Part shown: positions 33,457-42,983 of the stretch, one piece after another
Layout of the letters: every line of letters begins with the position of its first letter
Position numbering within the stretch: the stretch's first letter is position 1
Assembly: GCA_036262035.1 (NCBI GenBank)
Contig: DATAJS010000032.1
Span: 336,086-400,085, forward strand
Reading direction: 5' to 3'
Length of the DNA: 64,000 bases
Source: Burkholderiales bacterium
Lineage (GTDB): Bacteria > Pseudomonadota > Gammaproteobacteria > Burkholderiales > SG8-41
The notes under the pieces: model-generated
Seen by the model: the letters and a program-made list of their open reading frames with translations, nothing else
Databases searched by the model: none
Told to the model about the DNA's origin: nothing
Translations under genes and position numbers: made by a program

Positions 33457-34767
33457 TCAGCGCAGCAGCGGCGCGCGCGCGACCCTCGTCTCGATATCGG
33501 CGACGACGTTGTTGTACGCGGGCGCCCCGACCCCGCCGTAACGCTTCCTGAACTCGGGCTCGGGGATGTTCTCCGCGAGGTCCTTGTGCGGGGGCATGAA
33601 GTCGGCCTCCTTCACGCCGGCCGCGATGCCGCGCTGGATCTTCTGCGGCGATTTGACCGCGAGCGAGCCGAAGCGCGCGCCGGCCTTGTCGGCCACGAGG
33701 TCCTGGAAGCTGAAACCTTCGCGGTCGCGGTCGAAGCGCTTCGCGTCGTCGACTTCCTTGCGCACGCCGATGGCGTCGGACAGCGCGCTGCCGCCTTCGA
33801 GCGCGAGCGCGGCGGAGACGAGGAAGTGCTTGGCGAGATCGTCGCGGCCGCCCAGCGTCACCGTCACCGGCACCGGCGCCGGCCACGACGCGGCGGCCGG
33901 GATCAGCGTCGACAGGCTGCGGTCGGTGGCGAAGAACGCGAGCGTGATGATCGCGGCGCGGTTCTCCTTCGCCGCGTTGCCTTCCGCCGAGCGCTGCTGC
34001 GCGAGCCTGAAGAGCGGCGTCATGAGCTCGGCGAGCGACATCGAGTTGCGGCGCCGCGCGCCCTCGACGGTCTGGAAGAGGCGCGCCGAATACGCGCGGA
34101 AGCGCTCCTGGTCGTCCTGGCTGGTCAGCGTCGACAGGGCGCGCTTCACGAGGTCCTGCCGCCATTCGTAGACCACCTTGACCTGGGAATCGGTGAACGC
34201 GACGTGCTTCACCATGTCTTTCGCCACCCGGCCCTGCTCGCCCGCGCCGTAACGCTCGAGGATGCGCTCGAGCGCGTAGTCGGCGAGGAAGGACGGTACG
34301 CGCACCGCACCGAGCTTGAGCTTGTCCACGACCGGCAGCCCCGGCGACTCGCGCACCACCGCCTGCACGTTGAGCCACGGCCCGAACGGGCTCGACGGCA
34401 CCGGCACGCTCGCGTGCACGACCGCCGCGCCGGGATGCAGCGCCACGCGCGCCGCGGCCTGGTGGAAGCGGCGGGCGGCGTAGTTCACGACGAGGTTCAC
34501 CTCGTCTTCGCTGGCGACCAGCGTCTGCACGCCGCCCTCGCCGACAGTGCGCGGGTCGTGGCTCTCGATGAACTCCTGGGCTTTCTCGTAGCTCTGCTGC
34601 GAAAGGTCGCCCTCGTACACCACGCGGGGCGCGTCGTCGAAGCACATCCACAGCGCGCCGACCGCGGCGAGCGGCAGCGCGAGCGCGATGAAGACGACGA
34701 CTTTCAGCCAGCGTCTTTTCGACGGGCGCCTGCGATGGACGCGATGCGTGCGGGAACGGTGCTGCAT
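33457..34767 (-). CDS. Membrane-anchored hypothetical protein
   Basis: 436 residues. A very basic N-terminus (HRSRTHRVHRRRPSKRRW) precedes one membrane helix (about 22-42), so the bulk faces the periplasm. No catalytic motif is evident. The ends of the protein (NIPEPEFRKRYGGVGAPAYN) and repeated LAxxFxVSAALALEGGSAL suggest a conserved but uncharacterised family. It converges with the MarR gene (4-bp gap). Confidence 0.75.
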   Translation of the reverse strand: MQHRSRTHRVHRRRPSKRRWLKVVVFIALALPLAAVGALWMCFDDAPRVVYEGDLSQQSYEKAQEFIESHDPRTVGEGGVQTLVASEDEVNLVVNYAARRFHQAAARVALHPGAAVVHASVPVPSSPFGPWLNVQAVVRESPGLPVVDKLKLGAVRVPSFLADYALERILERYGAGEQGRVAKDMVKHVAFTDSQVKVVYEWRQDLVKRALSTLTSQDDQERFRAYSARLFQTVEGARRRNSMSLAELMTPLFRLAQQRSAEGNAAKENRAAIITLAFFATDRSLSTLIPAAASWPAPVPVTVTLGGRDDLAKHFLVSAALALEGGSALSDAIGVRKEVDDAKRFDRDREGFSFQDLVADKAGARFGSLAVKSPQKIQRGIAAGVKEADFMPPHKDLAENIPEPEFRKRYGGVGAPAYNNVVADIETRVARAPLLR

Positions 34768-34846
34768 AGGAAGGCCATCTTAGCGTGCGCCCGGGGGCGG
34801 CACTAGCGTAGGGTCAGGACATTTGCCCTGCCCGTCCGACGGGATG

Positions 34847-35305
34847 CTAGCCGGCGCGCGCGAGCTCGCGCTCGATGTTGGCGATGTTGGTGCGATGGGT
34901 CCGGATGCGCTCTTCGTACTGCTTGACGACCGCCGGTACGGTCGCGCCGACGCGCGCCTCTTTCAGCTCGGCGAGCTCCCGTATGGCCGTCGCCAGCGCG
35001 CGCCGCTCCTCTGCGAGCTCGCGCTGGAGGATCTCGCGCCGGGCGAGGTCACGCTTCTTCTGGGTCTTCGCGTCGACTCGCGGAAATTCCGCCGGCGAGG
35101 CGTAAGGGTCCGGCGGCGGCGCGCGGCGCACGTGGCCGCGCGAGATCGGCGTATCGACGCACGCGCGGTCGGACGCCGATTGCGCGTCGTAGCTGAACTC
35201 CTTGCGCCCGTCGGGCAGGGTGCACAGCCACGGGCTCGCCTGCGCCGCGGGCGCCATCGGCACCACGAGCACGAGCAGGAGCAGGACCCGGAACGCACGT
35301 CTCAT
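34847..35305 (-). CDS. Exported coiled-coil protein
   Basis: 152 residues. Signal peptide 1-23 (VLLLLVLVVPMAPAAQA), then a short domain with two Cys (WLCTLPDGRKEFSYDAQS ... RACVDTP) reminiscent of DUF4124-type proteins, then a charged coiled coil from about 80 (AKTQKKRDLARREILQREL) to the end. Periplasmic; function unknown. Confidence 0.75.
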   Translation of the reverse strand: MRRAFRVLLLLVLVVPMAPAAQASPWLCTLPDGRKEFSYDAQSASDRACVDTPISRGHVRRAPPPDPYASPAEFPRVDAKTQKKRDLARREILQRELAEERRALATAIRELAELKEARVGATVPAVVKQYEERIRTHRTNIANIERELARAG

Positions 35306-35357
35306 CGAATGACCTCCGCGTGATGAGACACGGCCGCCGGGCGCGGGTTCGCGCGAG

Positions 35358-35660
35358 TTACGCGCCTTCGCAGGCTTCGGGGTTCCACTGGCCTTTGCGC
35401 ATGCGCGTGATCGTGACGCTCGAGAACACCCCGTTCTTCGTGAACGGATCGCCGTCGGAGAACGCTTTCGCCTTGTCGCGGCTGTCGACGTTGACCACGA
35501 AGAGGCTGCCGATCGCTTCCTTGCCGTCGTCGGTCTGCGTCGCGCCGGCGAGCACGAGGATCCCTTTCTGGCTCTGGAGATACGCGCGGTGCGGCAGGAG
35601 GTGCTCCTCGCGGATCGCGGCGGTGTTCGGTTTGTCGGTACAGGTGATGGCCCAAAGCAT
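35358..35660 (-). CDS. YciI-like protein
   Basis: 100 residues, single YCII domain: starts LWAITCTDKPNTAAIREEHL with the family His (HLLPHRAYL), then GSLFVVNVDSRDKAKAFSDG and DPFTKNGVFSSVTITRM. The fold is a dimeric ferredoxin-like barrel with a conserved His-Asp pair; biochemical role mostly unknown. Stands alone between the exported coiled-coil gene and the Bug gene. Confidence 0.88.
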   Translation of the reverse strand: MLWAITCTDKPNTAAIREEHLLPHRAYLQSQKGILVLAGATQTDDGKEAIGSLFVVNVDSRDKAKAFSDGDPFTKNGVFSSVTITRMRKGQWNPEACEGA

Positions 35661-35699
35661 GGTTCTTCTCCCAGTTGTGATGCAGGCGGGGCGCCTGCG

Positions 35700-36662
35700 C
35701 TACTCGATCCTGATGTGCGCGTCTTTGACGACGCGCTTCCATTTCGCGATCTCGCTCGCGAGGAACTTGCGGAACTCCTCCGGCGGCATGCCGCCCACTT
35801 CCGAGCTCTCCGCGGCGAGCTTGGTCTTGAGCTCCGGCGAGTTGAGCGCTTTCACGATCTCGGTGTACAGGCGCTGCACGATGGGCGCCGGCGTCTTCAG
35901 AGGCGCGACCACGCCCTGCCACGAGGTCGCTTCGAAACCGGGGAGCGTCTGCGCGATCGGCGGCGCGTCGGGCCACGAGGCGACCGGCTTGGCGCTCGTC
36001 ACGCCGAGGATGCGCAGCTTGCCCGCTTTCGCGTGTCCCAGCGAGACCGAAGGCTGCGCGAGCGTGCTCTGCACCTGGCCGCCGAGGAGCTCGGTCATCG
36101 ATTGCGCGGCGCCTTTGTACGGCACGTGGACCATGTCGAGCTTGGCGGTGACGCGGAAGAGCTCGTACGCGAGATGGGCGCCGCCGCCGGTGCCCGAGCT
36201 CGCGTAGTTGAGCTGGCCCGGCTTCGCGCGTGCGAGCGCGATGAATTCCTTGACGCTCTTCGCCGGCACCGCGGGATGCACGACCAGGAAGTACGGGTTG
36301 TGCGAGGTCATGGTGATCGGCGCGAAATCGCGCAGCGGGTCGTACGGCAGCTTCGCGTGCGTCGCGGGATTGGTGCCGAGCGTGCTGATCGTGCCGAAGA
36401 AGATCGTGTAGCCGTCGGGCGGCGCCTCCTTCGCCATGGTCGCGGCGATGATGCCTCCGCCGCCGGCGCGGTTGTCGATGATCATCTGCTGGCCGAACGC
36501 GTCGGAGAGCTTCTGCGCGAGCGAGCGCGCCATCATGTCGGTGGCACCGCCCGGCACGAAGCCGACGATGCCGCGGATGGGTTTGACGGGATACGGGGCT
36601 TGCGCGGCGGCGCCGGCCGCGGCGAGCGCAAGCGCCGCTGCGGCGGCAATACGAAACATCAT
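35700..36662 (-). CDS. Bug-family periplasmic solute-binding protein
   Basis: 320 residues with signal peptide (1-21). Typical Bug/TctC pattern: YPVKPIRGIVGFVPGGATDM, NRAGGGGIIAATMAKEAPPD, HVPYKGAAQSMTELLGGQVQ and KTPAPIVQRLYTEIVKALNS. These bind carboxylates or amides in the periplasm and are greatly expanded in betaproteobacteria. No TctA/TctB membrane genes are close, so it is an orphan binder; the ligand is unknown. Confidence 0.93.
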   Translation of the reverse strand: MMFRIAAAAALALAAAGAAAQAPYPVKPIRGIVGFVPGGATDMMARSLAQKLSDAFGQQMIIDNRAGGGGIIAATMAKEAPPDGYTIFFGTISTLGTNPATHAKLPYDPLRDFAPITMTSHNPYFLVVHPAVPAKSVKEFIALARAKPGQLNYASSGTGGGAHLAYELFRVTAKLDMVHVPYKGAAQSMTELLGGQVQSTLAQPSVSLGHAKAGKLRILGVTSAKPVASWPDAPPIAQTLPGFEATSWQGVVAPLKTPAPIVQRLYTEIVKALNSPELKTKLAAESSEVGGMPPEEFRKFLASEIAKWKRVVKDAHIRIE

Positions 36663-36710
36663 GCTGAATCCTCGGAGTGAAGCGGGGATTCTAGCGGCTT
36701 AACGGCGTGT

Positions 36711-37164
36711 TTAACCGCCAGGGACGCAAAGGACGCAAAGGAAAACCAAGAACGTCATCCCCGCGCGGGCGCGGGATCCATGTTGACGTTTTCGCAAAGT
36801 TCAAAATGGATTCCCGATCACCCCCGCTATCGCGGGTCGGGAATGACGAAAAAGAACGTCATCCCCGCGCAGGCGGGGATCCATCTTGACGTTGAAGCAA
36901 AGTTCAAAATGGATTCCCGATCCCCTCCGCCATCGCGGGTCGGGAATGACGAAAAAGAACGTCATCCCCGCGCGGGCGCGGGATCCATGTTGACGTTGAA
37001 GCGCAGCCTCGAATGGATTCCCGATCACCTCCGCTATCGCGGGTCGGGAATGACGATTTTTTCGCCTTTCCTCTGCGCGCCTCTGCGCGCCTCTGTGCGC
37101 CTCTGTGCGCCTCTGCGTTTAAACACGCCTTTACTTTGCGTCCTTTGCGTCCTTGGCGGTCAAT
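36711..37164. repeat. Nested inverted-repeat element 1, with three tandem units
   Basis: Outer arms: TTAACCGCCAGGGACGCAAA at 36711 and its near reverse complement TTTGCGTCCTTGGCGGTCAA ending 37164. Inside are three tandem copies of a ~94-bp palindromic unit at 36754-36847, 36858-36950 and 36961-37054 (period ~103 bp). Each starts GTCATCCCCGCG and ends CGGGAATGAC, with AAAATGGATTCCCG (AATGGATTCCCG in the third) near the middle, like Neisseria dRS3-type repeats. The right arm overlaps the prpE stop codon. No ORF. Confidence 0.85.
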
Positions 37165-39058
37165 CGCTTTTAAGGGCCGCCCGGATCTGCTCGAGCGCCG
37201 AGGGGTCTTCGATCGTGGTGAGGTCGCCCGGGTCGCGGCCTTCGGCGAGGGCCTGGATGGAGCGGCGCAGGAGCTTGCCCGAGCGCGTCTTGGGCAGCAG
37301 CGACACGAAGTGCACGCGCGACGGGCGGCCGAGCGCGCCGAGCTGGCGGTCGACCGCCTGCATCACCGCCTGTTCTTCGAGCGCCCTCGCGCGATCGTCG
37401 GTGATGCGGCTCGTGTCCTTCAGCACCGCGAACGCGAGCGGCATCTGGCCTTTCACCGGATCGGCGACGCCCACCACCGCGACCTCGGCGACGTTGGCGT
37501 GGCTCTGCACCGCTTCCTCGATCTCGCGCGTGCCGAGCCGGTGGCCGGCGACGTTGATCACGTCGTCGGTGCGGCCGAGGATGTAGTGATAGCCGTCGTC
37601 ATCGCGTATGCCCCAGTCGAACGTCGAGTACACCTGCCTGTCGCGGAAGCTCGTGAAATAGGTGTTGACGAAGCGCTCGTCATCGCCCCACACCGTCGTC
37701 ATGCAGCCCGGCGGCAGCGGCGGAAAGATCGCGACCACGCCTTTCTCGTTCGGCGCGGCTTCGGCGGCGTCGGACTCGCGCAATAGCTTCAGATCGTAGC
37801 CGTAGACCGTGAAGCCGGGGCTGCCGAAGCGGATCGGCGTCTTCTCCACGCCGTGCACCGCCGAGAGGATCGGCCAGCCGGTCTCGGTCTGCCAGTAGTG
37901 GTCGATCACCGGCTTGCCGATCGCATCAGCCATCCAGCGGTGCGTCGGCTCGTCGAGCGGCTCGCCGGCGAGGAAGAGCGTGCGCAGGGTGGATAAATCG
38001 TGACGCTTGAGCAGCGCTGGATCCTGTTTCTTCAGCACGCGCGCCGCGGTCGGCGAGGAGAACATGACGTGCACTTTCTTCTCTTCGACGATCTTCCACC
38101 AGATCGCGCCGTCGGGCCTGATCGGCAGCCCTTCGTACATCACCGTCGTCGCCCCCGCGATCAGCGGCCCGTAGACGATATACGAATGCCCCACCACCCA
38201 GCCGATGTCGGAGGTGGTGAACATCGTCTCTCCGGCTTCGACGCCGTAGATGCGCTTCATCGAGCTCGCCAGCGCGACGGCGTACCCGCCGGTGTCGCGC
38301 TGCACGCCTTTCGGTTTGCCGGTCGTGCCCGAGGTGTAGAGGATGTACGACGGCTCGCTCGATTCCAGCCACTCCACCGGCACCTCGGCGTTTCCGTGGC
38401 GCGCGCGCAAGCTCGCGTAATCGAGATCGCGTCCTTCGACGCGCGGCATGTCCCTGTCGATGCCGCGATCGACGATGATCACTTTGGAAGGCGGCGCTTT
38501 GGAGAGCCGTATCGCCTCGTCCACCAGATGCTTGTAGGGGATCGCGCGCCCGCCGCGCATGCCCGCGTCGGAGGTGACCATCACCTTCGGCCGCGCGTCG
38601 TCGATGCGCGTCGCGAGGCTCGCGGCCGCGAAGCCGCCGAACACCACCGAGTGGATCGCGCCGATGCGCGCGCAGGCGAGCATCGCGAACACCGCCTCGG
38701 GGATCATCGGCATGTAGACGAGCACGCGGTCGCCGCGCGCGACACCCTGCTCGCGCAGCACCGCGGCGAAGGCGTTCACCTCGCGGTGCAGCTCGGCGTA
38801 GGTGTAGCTCGATTCGGTGTCGGTCTCGGTCGAGACGTAGACGAGCGCGGGCTGCGAGGCGCGCTGCGCGAGATGGCGGTCGACCGCGTTGTGGCACAGA
38901 TTCGTTTCTCCGCCGACGAACCAGCGCGCGAAAGGCGGCCGGCTGTAGTCGAGCACCGTGTCGAAAGGCTGATGCCAGTCGACGAGCTTCGCTTCCTCGC
39001 GCCAGAAGCCTTCGCGCTGGTCGATGGAACGGCGATGGAAATCCGCGTACGTGCCCAT
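37160..39058 (-). CDS. prpE: Propionyl-CoA synthetase
   Basis: 632 residues, adenylate-forming family. P-loop-like YILYTSGTTGKPKGVQRDTG, HYWQTETGWPI, the hinge and C-domain GRTDDVINVAGHRLGTREIE and catalytic Lys in TRSGKLLRRSIQ. PrpE-specific features include YADFHRRSIDQREGFW at the start and IYGVEAGETMFTTSDIGW. It activates propionate to propionyl-CoA for the methylcitrate pathway (prpC, prpD at 53839-56432). The TGA stop lies inside the arm of a repeat element. Confidence 0.93.
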   Translation of the reverse strand: MGTYADFHRRSIDQREGFWREEAKLVDWHQPFDTVLDYSRPPFARWFVGGETNLCHNAVDRHLAQRASQPALVYVSTETDTESSYTYAELHREVNAFAAVLREQGVARGDRVLVYMPMIPEAVFAMLACARIGAIHSVVFGGFAAASLATRIDDARPKVMVTSDAGMRGGRAIPYKHLVDEAIRLSKAPPSKVIIVDRGIDRDMPRVEGRDLDYASLRARHGNAEVPVEWLESSEPSYILYTSGTTGKPKGVQRDTGGYAVALASSMKRIYGVEAGETMFTTSDIGWVVGHSYIVYGPLIAGATTVMYEGLPIRPDGAIWWKIVEEKKVHVMFSSPTAARVLKKQDPALLKRHDLSTLRTLFLAGEPLDEPTHRWMADAIGKPVIDHYWQTETGWPILSAVHGVEKTPIRFGSPGFTVYGYDLKLLRESDAAEAAPNEKGVVAIFPPLPPGCMTTVWGDDERFVNTYFTSFRDRQVYSTFDWGIRDDDGYHYILGRTDDVINVAGHRLGTREIEEAVQSHANVAEVAVVGVADPVKGQMPLAFAVLKDTSRITDDRARALEEQAVMQAVDRQLGALGRPSRVHFVSLLPKTRSGKLLRRSIQALAEGRDPGDLTTIEDPSALEQIRAALKSD

Positions 39059-39077
39059 GCAGCAGCCTCCTCCAGGC

Positions 39078-40064
39078 TTACAACGCTACGACAGCCCTGC
39101 CTCTCGCCCCGCCCTTGACCAGCTTGTCGAATTGCGGCGGCAGCTCGTCGAGCCCGATGCGATACGCGATCGAATCGAGGTGCCGCGGCTTGAGATCGCC
39201 CGCCAGGCGCTGCCAGACTTTGGTTCGCAGCGGCATCGGCGTCGCCGCCGAATCCACGCCGAGCAGCCGCACACCGCGCAGGATGAAGGGCAGCACCGTG
39301 GTCTTGAATTCGATGCCGCCGGCGTTGCCGAAGCTTGCGATCAGCCCGTGCTGGTGCATGGTGCGCGTAAGCCAGCCGAGCTGGTCGCCGCCGACCGAAT
39401 CGAACGCGGCGTGCCACAGCGGTTTTTCCAGCGGCCGCGAGCCCAGGTCGAGCGACTGGCGCGCGACGATGTCGCGCGCGCCGAGCTCTTTCAGGAACCC
39501 GTGCTCCGAGTCCTTGCCGGTGACCGCGGTCACGTCGTAGCCTTTGGCCGCGAGCATGTCGATCGCGAGCGTCGCGACGCCGCCGGTTGCGCCGTTCACG
39601 AGCACCTTGCCTTTGGAAGGCGTAAGCCCGTTCAGCTCGAGCAGCTCGAACGCGAGGCCCGCGGTGTAGCCCGCGGTGCCCAGCGCCATCGCTTCGTACG
39701 TCGTGAGGCCCGAGGGCAGCGGCACGACCCAGTCGGCCGGGACCCGGCAGTACTCGGCGTAGCCCCCGTCGTGCGCGACGCCCATGTCGTAGCTCGTGCA
39801 GATCACCTCGTCGCCGGCCTTGAAGCGCGCGTGGGTCGATGACACGACCGTGCCCGCGGCGTCGATGCCGCCGGTCAGCGGGTACTTGCGGATGATCTTG
39901 CCGCCGGTGCCGGTGCCGGCCAGCGCGTCCTTGTAGTTGACGCTCGAGTACGCCGTCTTGAAGACCACTTCGCCCTGGGAATAATCATCGAGCGACGCAT
40001 CGACGATCCGTCCGGCGATCCTGTTGTCTTCGTTGAAAACGCGGAATGCTTTGAACGGGTTCAT
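39078..40064 (-). CDS. acuI: Acrylyl-CoA reductase (YhdH/AcuI type)
   Basis: 328 residues from ATG 40064 (MNPFKAFRVFNED) with GGAGGAG before it. MDR fold without the structural zinc loop: YSSVNYKDALAGTGTGGKII, VTSYDMG-type loop (EVICTSYDMGVAHDGGYAEY) and NADPH site VLVNGATGGVATLAIDMLAA. It reduces acryloyl-CoA to propionyl-CoA with NADPH, which fits its place beside prpE and leads acrylate or 3-hydroxypropionate carbon into propionyl-CoA. Confidence 0.9.
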   Translation of the reverse strand: MNPFKAFRVFNEDNRIAGRIVDASLDDYSQGEVVFKTAYSSVNYKDALAGTGTGGKIIRKYPLTGGIDAAGTVVSSTHARFKAGDEVICTSYDMGVAHDGGYAEYCRVPADWVVPLPSGLTTYEAMALGTAGYTAGLAFELLELNGLTPSKGKVLVNGATGGVATLAIDMLAAKGYDVTAVTGKDSEHGFLKELGARDIVARQSLDLGSRPLEKPLWHAAFDSVGGDQLGWLTRTMHQHGLIASFGNAGGIEFKTTVLPFILRGVRLLGVDSAATPMPLRTKVWQRLAGDLKPRHLDSIAYRIGLDELPPQFDKLVKGGARGRAVVAL

Positions 40065-40128
40065 GCTCTCCTCCGATGCGAACCTCAATACTACCCGTTC
40101 ACCGGGGCACGTTGACCTACCTTGAAAG

Positions 40129-40335
40129 GCGTTTTTTACCGCAGAGGACGCAGAGGCGCGCAGCGGAAGACGAACGAGAGCCGTCATTCCCGACCCGCGT
40201 TAGCGGAGGAGATCGGGAATCCATTTTGGCGTTTGACGGTTTGAAAATGGATTCCCGCTTGCGCGGGAATGACGGCGCAACCCCGCCGCCTTTGCCTTTC
40301 CTCTGCGCGCCGCCGTGCGCCTCTGCGTCTAGAAG
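40129..40335. repeat. Nested inverted-repeat element 2
   Basis: Same design as at 36711. The left arm TTTTTTACCGCAGAGGACGC (40132) and a right arm rich in CTCTGCG (40310-40332) enclose one 91-bp dRS3-like unit at 40183-40273 (GTCATTCCCGACC ... GCGGGAATGAC). It fills the gap between the acuI start and the zapE stop. Confidence 0.8.
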
Positions 40336-40356
40336 CGCTTTTCCTCGAGGCGGCGC

Positions 40357-41466
40357 TTATTGGAGATGGGGCTGCGAGAGGTAGTCCCTGGTCTGCATCT
40401 CGGTGAGCCGGCTCACCAGGCGTTCCTTGAGCGACGCGTTGAGGTTCGCGAGGAACTTGTCGCCTTCGTCCGCATCCATGACCAGCTCTTCCGCGGGCGC
40501 GGCCGCCGACACGACGAGCTTGACTCGGCGGTCGTAGAACTCGTCGATCATCCACACGAAGCGCCGCAGCTTGTCGGCGTCGCGCGCGCCGAAGCGCGGC
40601 AGGTTGGACACGAGCACGGTGTGATAGCGGCGGCTAAGCTCGATGTAATCGGGCTTGCCGCGCGGCCCTTCGCACAGCTCGGCGAAATCGAACCAGATCA
40701 CGCCCGGCGCGTGCCGGCGGGGGCGCATCGTGCGGCCCTCCACCTCGATCCCGGTCGACTCGCCCGGCTCGCTCGCGATGCTCGCGAACGCACGCTCCAG
40801 CGCGGTGTCGGCGCCCTGCTCGACGTGGTAGATGCCCGCCCTCTCGAGCTCGCGCAGCCGGTAGTCGGTCCCGGTGTCGACGTTGACCACGTCGAGGTTC
40901 TGCTTGATGAGATCGATCGCCGGCAAAAACTGGTTGCGCTGCAACCCGTGCAGATAGAGCGAGTCGGGCTCGAAGTTCGACGTGGTGACGATCACCACGC
41001 CCTGCTCGAAGAACGCCTCGAGCAGGCGCTTCATCACCATCGCGTCGGTGATGTCGGTGATGTGGAACTCGTCGAGGCACAGCAGCCGCGCTTCCTTCGC
41101 CCAGTCGCGCGCGATCGCCGCCAGCGGCTCGGCCTGCCCCGTCCTGGCGTGCAGCTCGCGGTGCACCTGCTGCATGAAGCGGTGGAAGTGGATGCGCTGC
41201 TTGCGGCGCACGGGCGCCGCCGCGTAGAAGCTGTCCATGAGGAAGCTTTTTCCCCGGCCGACGCCGCCCCACAGGTAGAGGCCGCGCACGACGCGTTTGC
41301 GCGCGAGCAGGCGGATCAGCGAGGCTTCGAGCCGCTCCAGCCCGATCAGGTCCTCGCAGAGGCGCTCGAAGTGGTCGACCGCGCGCTCCTGCGCCGCGTC
41401 GAGCGCGAAGCCGTGCTCGCGGGCGTGCTCGCGGATCCAGTCGCGGAAGTCTGCGGGAGCGGCCAC
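40357..41466 (-). CDS. zapE: Cell division ATPase ZapE (AFG1 family)
   Basis: 369 residues. Walker A LWGGVGRGKSFLMDSFY, Walker B RLLCLDEFHITDITDAM, sensor VVIVTTSNFEPDSLY and an arginine region FVWMIDEFYDRRVKLV, typical of ZapE/AFG1. It is an ATPase linked to the division ring under anaerobic or stress conditions in E. coli. Follows lpdA by 10 bp, a common position in betaproteobacteria. Confidence 0.93.
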   Translation of the reverse strand: MAAPADFRDWIREHAREHGFALDAAQERAVDHFERLCEDLIGLERLEASLIRLLARKRVVRGLYLWGGVGRGKSFLMDSFYAAAPVRRKQRIHFHRFMQQVHRELHARTGQAEPLAAIARDWAKEARLLCLDEFHITDITDAMVMKRLLEAFFEQGVVIVTTSNFEPDSLYLHGLQRNQFLPAIDLIKQNLDVVNVDTGTDYRLRELERAGIYHVEQGADTALERAFASIASEPGESTGIEVEGRTMRPRRHAPGVIWFDFAELCEGPRGKPDYIELSRRYHTVLVSNLPRFGARDADKLRRFVWMIDEFYDRRVKLVVSAAAPAEELVMDADEGDKFLANLNASLKERLVSRLTEMQTRDYLSQPHLQ

Positions 41467-41476
41467 GGGGCCGTCC

Positions 41477-42901
41477 CTAGAAGTTCAGCGTCCGGTTGTC
41501 CACCGCCAGCGCCGCTTCTTTCGTCGCTTCGGACAGCGACGGGTGGGCGTGGCAGATCATCGCGATGTCTTCGGAGGACGCGCCGAACTCCATCGCGACG
41601 ACCGCTTCGGAGATGAGCTCCGAGGCCATCGGGCCGATGACGTGCACGCCGAGGATGCGGTCGGTCTTGGCGTCCGCGATCATCTTCACGAAACCGGTGG
41701 TGTCGCCCAGCGCCCGCGCGCGGCCGTTCGCCATGAACGGGAAGCTGCCGGTGCGATAGTCCACACCCTCGGCCTTGAGCTGCTGCTCGGTCTTGCCGAC
41801 CCACGCGATCTCGGGGCTGGTGTAGATCACCCACGGCACGGTGTTGAAGTCGACGTGGCCGTACTGGCCCGCGATGCGCTGTGCGACCGCGACGCCCTCT
41901 TCTTCGGCCTTGTGCGCGAGCATGGGGCCGCGCACCACGTCGCCGATCGCCCAGACGTTGTCGAGATTGGTGCGGCAATGGTCGTCGACCGCGACGAAGC
42001 CGCGCTCGTCGAGGGTGAGGCCCACCGCCTCGGCGTTGAGGCCCTCGGTATTCGGCACGCGGCCGATCGACACGATGAGCTTGTCGAACGTCGCCGACCG
42101 GTCCTTGCCCGAGCTGTCGGTGTACTCGACCTTCACGTTCTTCTTGGCCGTGACCCTGGTGACCTTCACGCCGAGCTCGATCGCGAGACCCTGCTTCTTG
42201 AAGGCCTTCGCCGCTTCCTTGGCGACGGCTTCGTCGGCGGCGCCGAGGAACGTGGGCAACGCTTCGAGGATCTGCACCTCGGACCCGAGGCGGCGCCACA
42301 CGCTGCCCATCTCGAGCCCGATGACGCCGGCGCCGATCACGCCCAGCTTCTTCGGCACTTCCGGGATCGCCAGCGCCCCCGCGTTGTCGAGGACGAGGTC
42401 GTTGTCGAACGGCGTGCCCGGCAGCGCGCGCGGGTTGGAGCCCGTCGCGACGATCACGTGCCTGGCGGTGATGGTCTCTTCCTTGGCGCCCGCGACCGCG
42501 ACCTGGTAGCCGTTCTCGTCCGAGCCCGCGAAGCTGCCGCGGCCGTGGAAGAACGTCACCTTGTTCTTCTTGAAGAGATAGAGGATGCCGTCGTTGTTCT
42601 GCCTGACGACCTTGTCCTTCCTCTTGAGCATCGTCGCCACGTCGATCTCAAGCCCCTTCACCTGGATGCCGTGATCGGCGAAGGCATGGCCGGCGTGCTC
42701 GTAGTTCTCGGAGGATTGCAACAGCGCTTTCGAGGGTATGCAGCCGACGTTGGTACACGTGCCGCCCGGCGCGGGCTTGCCGTCGCCGGTCTTCCATTCG
42801 TCGATGCACGCGGCGCTGAGGCCGAGCTGAGCCGCGCGGATCGCGGCAATGTAGCCGCCGGGGCCTGCCCCGATGACCACTACGTCGAAATTTTTGTTCA
42901 T
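41477..42901 (-). CDS. lpdA: Dihydrolipoyl dehydrogenase (E3)
   Basis: 474 residues. FAD site [20 protein letters not shown], redox disulfide [19 protein letters not shown] site [16 protein letters not shown] and the C-terminal catalytic His-Glu in [15 protein letters not shown]. It reoxidises the lipoyl arm of OdhB with NAD+. Gene order odhA-odhB-lpdA identifies it as the oxoglutarate dehydrogenase E3. Confidence 0.96.
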   Translation of the reverse strand: MNKNFDVVVIGAGPGGYIAAIRAAQLGLSAACIDEWKTGDGKPAPGGTCTNVGCIPSKALLQSSENYEHAGHAFADHGIQVKGLEIDVATMLKRKDKVVRQNNDGILYLFKKNKVTFFHGRGSFAGSDENGYQVAVAGAKEETITARHVIVATGSNPRALPGTPFDNDLVLDNAGALAIPEVPKKLGVIGAGVIGLEMGSVWRRLGSEVQILEALPTFLGAADEAVAKEAAKAFKKQGLAIELGVKVTRVTAKKNVKVEYTDSSGKDRSATFDKLIVSIGRVPNTEGLNAEAVGLTLDERGFVAVDDHCRTNLDNVWAIGDVVRGPMLAHKAEEEGVAVAQRIAGQYGHVDFNTVPWVIYTSPEIAWVGKTEQQLKAEGVDYRTGSFPFMANGRARALGDTTGFVKMIADAKTDRILGVHVIGPMASELISEAVVAMEFGASSEDIAMICHAHPSLSEATKEAALAVDNRTLNF

Positions 42902-42913
42902 GAGTGACTATCG

Positions 42914-42983
42914 GGTGAAACGTGAAATGTGAAACGTGAAGGGTGAGAACCCGGGACGGTCCGTTTCACGTTTCACGTTTCAC
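42914..42983. repeat. GTGAAACGTGAA inverted repeat between odhB and lpdA
   Basis: GTGAAACGTGAAATGTGAAA near 42916-42939 faces GTTTCACGTTTCACGTTTCA near 42962-42982, able to form a hairpin. Similar arms occur at 49690-49758, and a short one at 51862. Possibly an mRNA processing or attenuation site; unproven. Confidence 0.7.

Noticed and set aside
36754..37054. CRISPR array
   Set aside because: Only three ~94-bp units with ~10-bp gaps that are the same each time; they are dRS3-like palindromic repeats, not repeat-spacer units.
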